This document shows, piece after piece, positions 43,042 to 49,607 of a stretch of DNA of 49,607 bases. Each line of letters opens with the position of its first letter. Position 1 is the first letter of the stretch. Source of the DNA: Acanthamoeba castellanii str. Neff. Lineage: Eukaryota; Discosea; Longamoebia; Acanthamoebidae. Location of the stretch: the NCBI RefSeq assembly GCF_000313135.1, contig NW_004457415.1, positions 275,327 through 324,933 on the forward strand, written 5' to 3'. A program made the position numbers and the translations under genes. Under the pieces are notes generated by a model. The model was not told the origin of the DNA and ran no database searches. It saw only the letters and a program-made list of their open reading frames with translations.

Positions 43042-45876
43042 ATGGAGCTGCACGAAATGATGGAGGACTCCGTGCCTGCGGCAGATGAAGACGCGCTGCC
43101 CATGGATGAAGACGAGGAACTGATTCCTGGCGTTGGCAGGCAGACCTGTCCCTGGCAGCGCCTGCGGTTGCGTCTGCCAGTGGAAGAAGATGACGACGCC
43201 ACGGATGAAGATCACGAGGAGGAAGATGAGGAAGACGATGGCGGCGCATGGCCAGCTGGTGAGGGCCACTCTGCCACGCTCGTCGGGTCGCGCTGCTTCA
43301 TCTACGGCGGCGTAGATGACCGGTCATCCCCCCCCCCCTCTCCACAAACCTTTGCTGTGTGTGTGCGTGTGTCGTGTGCGTCATGTGTGTCGTGTGTGCT
43401 GATGTGGTACACGACACACGACACACGCACAGACACGCCTGCAGCGCAGAGATGCTGGTGCTGGACATGACGACCGGCCGCTGGCGTTTCTCCACCGATG
43501 GCCTCGTGGCCCGCGCCTTCCACTCGGCCACGCTCGTGGGCTCCCTCATCTACATCTACGGCGGCACCTCAGGTACACACACGCGTGCGTGTCTTGCGCG
43601 TGTGTGTTGTGCGGTGCGTGCGGTGGTGTGTGCGGTGTGTGCCGTGTGTGCGGTGTGCTCAACGGACTGGGCCACGCAGGGGATGAGTCGCTGGCGGCCG
43701 TGCATTGCTTCGACACAGAAACGGAGACGTGGAGCGAAGTGGAAGTGGTGGACGGCGGCGATGGCGACAACAGCACGGTCCCCCCGCCGGCCTTCTTCTT
43801 CCACTCGACCACGCTCGTCGACAACCGGCTCCTCGTGTGGGGCGGCACGGGCGGCCACCTGCACTACAACAACCACCTCTACAGCTTCGACCTGGCGACG
43901 CACCGGTGGAGCCAGTGCCCCGTGGCCGGCGACCCGCCATCGCCGCGGGCCAATCACACCGTACGACGCGTCGCTGCTATCGAGTAACGGGTCCTGAGTC
44001 GGTGCTGACGTCATCATCGCACACGCCGCACGCGCACGCACACGCGCCACCGCACGCACGTCACGCACGGCACACACGCCGCACAGGCGACGCTGGTGGG
44101 CAGCGAGGTGTACTTCATCGGCGGATTCGAGCTCTCTGTGCGAGGACCGGGCGATCGGCAGTACTACAAGAAGAAGTACTACGACGACGTCTTCATCCTC
44201 CATACGGACCGATCGCCTATGGTACCTCCCCTCCCCTGCGTTGCAGTAGAACAACTGCGCGCACACAGCACACGCGCACGCGCACGCACACGAGACACAG
44301 CACGCACGCAATCGGACACACACTCACCAATGTGGCACAGGCGTGGGAAAAAGCACGCGTGGGCGGTGCTGCCATCTCGCGCCGCTCCGGTCACATCGCC
44401 GAATACTTCCCTGAAGGTGGCCTTGTGTCGTGTGTCTCGTGTGTGTGTGTGTGTGTCGTGTGTGTGTGTCGTGCGCACAACGCGTGTAACACGATAGAGT
44501 GGCGTGCGCAGCGTTTGGGGAAAAGGAGGCGATCGTGGTGTTTGGAGGGCGCACGAAGGCGGCCGGGCAGACGTTCGCGCTCAACGACACGTGGAGCCTG
44601 TGCCTTCGCCCGCGGCTGCAGTGGGTTGAGCAGAAGTTTGCCGCCGACGAGTCCCTCGCCTCGCCGCAGTCCCTCGCTCTGCCCGCCCTTCCCGCGGCTG
44701 CCCTCCTGCCCCTCCCCCGACGAAACCACGCCGGCTGTCGCTTTGGTAGGCACACGTCACGTCACGGCACACGACATGCGACACGCGACGCGGCACACGC
44801 CACATGACACGACACACGCCGCACGACACGCGCCGCACACGGAATGAGGCCGCGCACTTACGATGGCGAAACGACGCACGCAGGTACCAAGTTGGTGGTG
44901 ATCGGGGGCTGGAGCGGGCGCGAGAACTACGGCCAAAGCCTGGCCGACGTGTTCCTCCTCGAGGTAGGCCGCCATCACCTTTCCCTTCTTCCGCGCGCCT
45001 TGGCCTCTGACTGCTGGTGCGCGCGTGTCGTGCCATGTGCGTGTGTCGTGTGTGTCGTGTGCGTGCGGAATGTGTGGAATGGGGTGCAGACCAACTACGT
45101 GCAAGAGGTGCCCTCGACGTACGCAGCGGACATGCGCCAGGCCATGCAGGCCTTCTTCGACGCGCCCCAGTTCAGCGACCTGGTCTTCATCGTGGGCGAC
45201 CAGCGCATCCACGCCGTACTCCATACTACCTCCGCCCCCGCCCTTCTTCTCTAGGCCCCGCCTAACGCCTCCTCTGTCGTCTACAGCACCGGGCGGTGGT
45301 GGCGGCCCGGTGCCCCAAGCTGGCGGCCCAGCTGCGCTGCGGCCTCCGCGAGTCGACGTCGGGCGAGATCGCCATCGGCCACCACGCCTACCCGGTCTTC
45401 CGCAAGCTCGTCGAGGTGGCCGCTCCCACTAGACTGCATTCTGATGGTGGGTGGTACCAACCGCGTTTGTGTGCGTGTGCGCAGTTTCTGTACACGGACA
45501 GGGTCGAAGTGGAGCCCGACGACGCTCTCGACCTCCTGCAGGCCGCCGATGGTACGCACAGCTTGGTGTGCGTGTGCGGTGACGTGTGCGCGTGTGCGGT
45601 GCTGCGTGTCTCTGAATCGAGCGAATCATGTGTACATGCGTAGAGTACATGCTGGAGCGGCTGAAGGCGCTCTGCGAGGAGGTGGTGGCGGCCGCGGTGG
45701 CCGAGGACAACGTGGCCCAGCTCCTCGAGGCCGCCGAGCGCTACGGCGCGCGGCGCCTCCGATCGGCGTGCGTCTCCCTGGTCGCGGCCCGTCCCCAGCT
45801 CCTCACCTCCGCCCCGTTCCTCGCTCTCCCTCCCACGCTCCTGCACGACCTCCGCCTCTTCGTTCCCTCTTCTTGA
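43042..45876 (+). CDS. Kelch-repeat BTB/POZ protein
   Basis: Eleven exons: 43042-43322, 43445-43572, 43680-43960, 44087-44221, 44341-44416, 44512-44745, 44884-44963, 45090-45215, 45287-45415, 45485-45551, 45644-45876; 589 aa. After an acidic N-terminus come Kelch blades: GHSATLVGSRCFIYGGV, HSATLVGSLIYIYGGTS, HSTTLVDNRLLVWGGTGG, ATLVGSEVYFIGGFE, EAIVVFGGRTK, TKLVVIGGWSG. From ~400 a BTB domain follows: FSDLVFIVGDQRIHAHRAVVAARCP (in parts), then FLYTDRVEVEPDDALDLLQAAD and a BACK-like helix. Kelch before BTB is the LZTR1-like order, the reverse of KLHL proteins. Likely a Cullin-3 substrate adaptor. Introns are rich in GT/CA repeats. Confidence 0.88.
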
Positions 45877-46860
45877 GTTTATTTATTTATTTATTATTTG
45901 TTATTAAAATTAAAAATACAAATAAATTGTCCAAATATGATATAAATAGGCATTATTTTTGTTTCTTGTTCGAACCAATCAGATAAAGGCGTCAGTTGAT
46001 GTTACAAAGACGGGAGAAGAAGGAGGCAAGCGGTGACTTCTGTATGTGATGGCGCGACGAGATGAGCGCGTCGTGTTCCAGGTGGGAGTGCGTCTACCTC
46101 GTGGTACCTCCGCTCCTGGACCCACCTTCTTCATCACCCTCTTCTCCTCCTCCTTCATCTTCGTTGTCGGTCGCGATCGAGTTCCTTAGCCTCTACGCTG
46201 CGCTGGACTCCAGTGCGCCGAGCGGCGACGTGTTCGTGCCCAGGCCTACCGAAAGCAGGGCGGAGACGAGGATTCGCTACACGATAGTGTCACCGCCGGT
46301 CCATATACAAACCTTCCATGGGACCGTCGCCACCTTTGCGTCGTTCGTGGTCGTCCACGTCAACTTCCGCCACCTCAGCTTCCACTTCATCGTCATCGTC
46401 ATCGTTGTCCCCATCAGGCCTGGGAAGACCCTCGCGAGCTGAAGTGAAGGCGTCGAGATCAGGCGGATGGTCGCACGACCAGGAGCAGCAGCTGCGAACC
46501 GGCCGTCGACCGCGCACCACCCACTCACGCCACCTCCACGCCATCAACAACTGCTGCGATTCAAATAAAGGGGAGAGCAGACAAAACGACAACAAGTTGT
46601 TGCGTTGTTGCTGCTTCTGCTGATGTGGACGCCGATGGTGCTGGGGATCTATTCGAGGTGGTTGGTGGTCGTCTTCCTGAGGCCTGGATTTTGGGCCAAT
46701 GGCGTGGGACGTGGGATCTTTTGGTGCCCAGGGCGCCCATTGGTGGATATAACGCCGTCAGCGATCGTTGGCCCGCACTGCCGGCCCCGCAGGTTGTCTG
46801 TGCCGCAAACTACAACCATCCACGCACCGAGTTGCCGAAGATATACAAAAGACCAAGAAG
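45877..46860. other. Gap after the Kelch-BTB gene; contains a decayed gene copy
   Basis: The first ~90 bp are an AT-rich 3' UTR (TTTATTTATTTATTTATT). From ~46010 the sequence parallels the gene that starts at 46861 (see the pseudogene entry). The part 46700-46850, which includes a frame reading GGYNAVSDRWPALPAP like a lone Kelch blade, is not explained by either neighbour and is likely the promoter or another relic. Confidence 0.5.
46010..46640 (+). pseudogene. Decayed, internally deleted tandem copy of the 46861-48708 gene
   Basis: Blocks match the downstream gene in order: 46027-46225 with about 46865-47145 (GCAAGCGGTGACT, then a GCGACGAGA-GAGCGCGTC stretch and GCTGCGCTGGACTC); 46225-46310 with 47915-47985 (GCCCAGGCCTACCG); 46425-46470 with 48220-48265 (TGGGAAGA-CC-CGCGAGC); 46515-46640 with 48650-48740 (CGCACCAC-CACTCACGCCACC, then TTGTTGC). 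The exons between are missing, frames shift, and a stop falls early, so no full protein can be made. Confidence 0.7.
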
Positions 46861-48708
46861 ATGCAAGCGGTGACTCACACCGGGCTACTGGATGTGATGA
46901 CGCGACGAGACGAGCGCGTCCTGTTCCAGGTCGGGGTGCAGCCGCCGGCCCGCGCCGTGTGCCAGCGGCTCCTCAAGCCCCGCCCTTCTGTCTACCTCGT
47001 CGTACCTCCGCTCGAGGACCCATCTTCTTCTTCTTCTTCGTCATCTTCATCTTCATCTTCGTCGTCGTCGGCCGAGGGCGAGTCCCTGAGGCGCCTCCAC
47101 GCTGCGCTGGACTCGACTACGCCAAGCGGGGGCGTGTTCGTGGTGGCCTCGGTCGTGAGGCTCGACAGCGGCGCCCCCCTGCCGCGCGGCGTCGATGGCC
47201 AGTCCACGGTGCGGCTAGAGAAGGTAAGACCACAGCTTCCCGCCTCGTTCGCGCAAACCAAGCAAGTCCACTTTAGTGCCATAGCCAGCCAATCATCAAC
47301 AACAACCGGGTTAGGACTTGATTCTGTTACATAGATTTCAGGCTCAACACACGGCCGAATTTGATCACTCAACTGGACCTTCAGTGAATGTTGATGTTGT
47401 TCCTGGTCACGTGATGTGTGTGTACCGAACCAGTGCGGCTGGCACGAGGGGGTGTACAAGGCCACGTTCGACAAGGTGAAGCTGACGCTGACGTCGAGCC
47501 AGTGCCATGGCACCAAGTTCGCCCTCCGCTTCCGCCTGCACTGCAAGTCCCTGGATCTGGGCGACCTTGCCCGCCTGGCCGTCACATCTTCGCCCATCGA
47601 GGTCTTCTCCCACCTCCAGTACCTCGCCCAGGCCCAGGAAATAGGTACATGGCCCGCCACCTGCTGTCTACACTGTATATTTCACGTGTATATTTTTTTT
47701 TTATATTAATATATTTGGGCAGAGAGGGCGGTGAAAAGTGTGAAGGAGAGGGGAAGCGACCAGCCAGACCAGGCCGAGAAGCAGGCAGACGGCAAGTACG
47801 CGGGCAATGGGGTCGGTCTGCAGCTCAAGATCATGCAACTCATCCACGTACGGAGCCCCCCCTCTACGGCTGAGCCCACGTGCCTGACATGCCTGCCTAT
47901 TGGGGGGTGCTACGCCCAGGCCTACCGAGCGCAGGGCGGAGACGAGAACTCGCTACACGAGAGCGTCACCGCCATGTACAAACGTCCCATAACGACGCCA
48001 CCTTCACGTCGTTGTTCTTCGCCCTCCTCATTCGCAGCTTCGCCATCACCACCGTCGTCATCACGATCGTTCACGCCGTCCCTGCCACCTTCGCCATCGC
48101 CCTTTCCCATCTCGCGCTCATCATCACCGTCGCCTGCGCCTTCGCCATTGCCGGCGTCGCCGCCCATGGCCGGCTCTCCCCGCCGGGCCGCCGGGCCGCC
48201 GCCACAACGTCCCACCTGGGAAGATCCCCGCGAGCCCAAGCGAAGGCGCCTCGACCATCACGAGCCGACCACGACCACCACCTCCACCACGACGACCAGC
48301 AGCGAACGGGTCAGGCCCAACATGGCTCGACTGCCGTCGGTGCCGCTGCTCTTGTCCTCGCTCGCCGACGCGGCCGCAGTCATCTCCTCGTCCGCCTCGA
48401 GTTCACCGTCGCTCAGTCCTCCCATGGCGGTCTCCTCCTCCTCCCCTGCTGCGACGCATTGGCCGTGGTCTGCCGCCTCCTCGCCTTTCGCTTCTTCTTC
48501 TTCTTCTTCTGCTTCGCCGTTCTACGCCATGTCGTCATTGTCGTCGCTGCCGATGATGGCGTTTCCAACGTGGGCCACCTACGGCTCGGGCGGGCTGCCC
48601 GGCCTGGCCTCCCTCCACCTGCTCCCGCCGCCGCCGCCGTCTACCACCGCGCACCACGCACTCACGCCACCACCTCCACGACAACTACAACTACAGCGAC
48701 CCAAGTAA
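46861..48708 (+). CDS. Probable transcription-factor-like protein (Rel/CudA-like core, Ser/Pro-rich tail)
   Basis: Four exons: 46861-47223, 47434-47644, 47723-47847, 47920-48708; 495 aa. The N-terminal ~225 residues look folded: RVLFQVGVQPPARAVCQRLL, PSVYLVVPPLED, a Ser run (16 codons), GVFVVASVVRLDSG, CGWHEGVYKATFDKVKLTLT, FALRFRLHCKS and VTSSPIEVFSHLQYL. The strand order and the final S-S-P-I-x-V-x-S-H motif recall the ends of immunoglobulin-like DNA-binding domains (Rel, STAT, Dictyostelium CudA), but this is a resemblance, not a match. The tail is Ser/Pro-rich with a basic patch WEDPREPKRRRLDHH that would serve as a nuclear signal. A decayed copy lies just upstream. Confidence 0.6.
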
Positions 48709-48791
48709 ACAGATCACAAAACGACCTTTGTGGCGTTGTTGTTGCTTCTGAAGATGACGATGATGATGTCGATGGCGGTGATGATGAGGTT

Positions 48792-49472
48792 CTACTCGAG
48801 GAAGTTGGTGGGCAGGTCGTATTTGAGGCCGGCAGCGGAGGCGGCCGCGGGCATGTAGGGAGTCTCGGCAGCGGCGGGGGCGGGGGCGGCCTCGGCCGGG
48901 CGTTCCCGGCGCATGCCGGAGGGCAGGGAGAGGTTGAGCTTGGCGGGCACGCCCCAGCTCGAGAAGCCCGACGACGACGCGACGCCCTCCGACTCCTTGG
49001 CCTTGGCCTGCGCCGCCTCCTCCTCCACATCGATGAACGTGTCCGTGGCATCGTCGTCCTCTGGTGAAATAATAATATATTTAATGATAATAAATAAATG
49101 AAATATTATCAAGTAAACAACAATAATAATTAGAAGAAAAAAAGATCTTCATTGAGTTGGATACTATACCGATGGAGGTGCCCTCGGTACTCTTGGCGCG
49201 GGGCTGCACGCCGGAGGCCTGGGCCGCCCGGAAGCCTCGCCACATGAGGAACAGCACCCACGAAGAGGCTGGTGGCACCACTCTGTTAGTCGTGCATGTC
49301 ATATGTGCCGTGTGTGTGTGTGTTGTGTGTGTGTGTGTGTTGTGTGTGTGTGTGTGATGTCTGTCAAACGGTACCCAGTCCGAGGAGAACCCAGACCAGC
49401 AGGGAGATCACGTTGAGCACGCCAGTGCCCATCTCTCCAGCTTCCCAGGCGTGGACCAGCAACACAAGACCA
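48792..49472 (-). CDS. Membrane protein, 3' part of gene (5' end outside window)
   Basis: Three exons are visible: 49472-49375, 49268-49170, 49060-48792 (end TAG-side at 48792). The frame opens after acceptor GCGCAG, so more exons lie beyond the window edge. One or two hydrophobic segments are seen: GLVLLVHAWEAGEMG and VLNVISLLVWVLLGLASSWVL (in parts), then MWRGFRAAQASG and a cytosolic-type acidic/Ala-rich tail ending GLKYDLPTNFLE. The terminal hydrophobic helix with following R-x-F-R-A-A is faintly like SCAMP-family proteins, but evidence is weak. Convergent with the preceding gene, 83 bp between stops. Confidence 0.6.
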
Positions 49473-49533
49473 CTGCGCCATTGATAGGGGGGGGGCAAGG
49501 TCAGCGGCAAGCCGGTTTCGGTGAACGGAAGAC

Positions 49534-49607
49534 GGGTCAGAAGAAGAGGAAGAAGAAGAAAAAGAAGAAGAAGAAAAAGAAGAAGAAGAAGGGGAAGAAG
49601 AGGGGAA
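49534..49607. repeat. (GAA)n-type purine tract at window edge
   Basis: AAGAAG units with AAAAAG interruptions run to the end of the window. On the sense strand of the minus-strand membrane-protein gene this is a long CTT polypyrimidine tract, probably in an intron. Confidence 0.85.

Noticed and set aside
46625..46873. 82-codon frame with GGYNAVSDRWPALPAP as a Kelch gene
   Set aside because: One blade-like motif only, overlapping the decayed copy and the start of the next gene; too little to call.

Overview
This window is nuclear DNA from an intron-rich, GC-rich protist. The exons fit Acanthamoeba or a close amoebozoan best: short GT-AG introns (donors often read GTACG), GC-rich codons, introns filled with CGTGT, GTGTGC and CA/GT microsatellites, and very short gaps between genes. 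The species is inferred from style, not proven. Exon junctions were placed by reading frame and protein-family alignment by eye. Every multi-exon model that starts and ends inside the window sums to a multiple of three; single junctions may be off by a few bases.

Layout. 1-1.6 kb: tail of a PSMG4-like proteasome assembly chaperone (+) and two tandem Pro/Gly-rich paralogs (-). 1.9-8.0 kb: the exosome helicase MTR4 and a single-exon NHL-repeat protein (+). 8.1-15.8 kb: three genes on the minus strand, namely an MTCH-like mitochondrial carrier, a RasGEF and a very divergent alpha-tubulin-like protein. The tubulin-like gene shares a 104-bp promoter gap with ITPA (+, 15.9-17.2 kb). 17.4-27.8 kb: a giant WASH-complex FAM21/WASHC2 homolog and an SH3-JmjC (cupin) hydroxylase (+). 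27.8-30.2 kb: an F-box/WD40-like protein (-). 30.3-31.2 kb: probably a decayed surface-protein gene. 31.2-36.8 kb: a secreted LCAT-family acyltransferase/lipase and a VPS9-domain Rab5-type GEF (+). 37.1-39.7 kb: an SBDS-domain RTC3-like protein and RRS1 (-). 40.1-45.9 kb: MED19 (+), MMADHC/CblD (-), a CaaX-ending SNARE (+) and a Kelch-BTB protein (+). 46-49.6 kb: a decayed tandem copy next to its intact parent, a possible transcription factor (+), and the 3' part of a membrane-protein gene (-).

Most genes are housekeeping (RNA decay, ribosome biogenesis, Mediator, nucleotide sanitation, B12 trafficking). Several act in endosomal trafficking and small-GTPase signalling (FAM21, VPS9, SNARE, RasGEF), but nothing indicates that they form a functional cluster. 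No mobile element, CRISPR array, rRNA or convincing tRNA was seen. The most unusual items are the alpha-tubulin-like protein without an acidic tail, the SNARE that ends in a CaaX box instead of a membrane anchor, the SH3-JmjC fusion, the greatly enlarged FAM21 tail with a Tyr/Gly-rich head extension, and a perfect 38-bp AT-rich palindrome.
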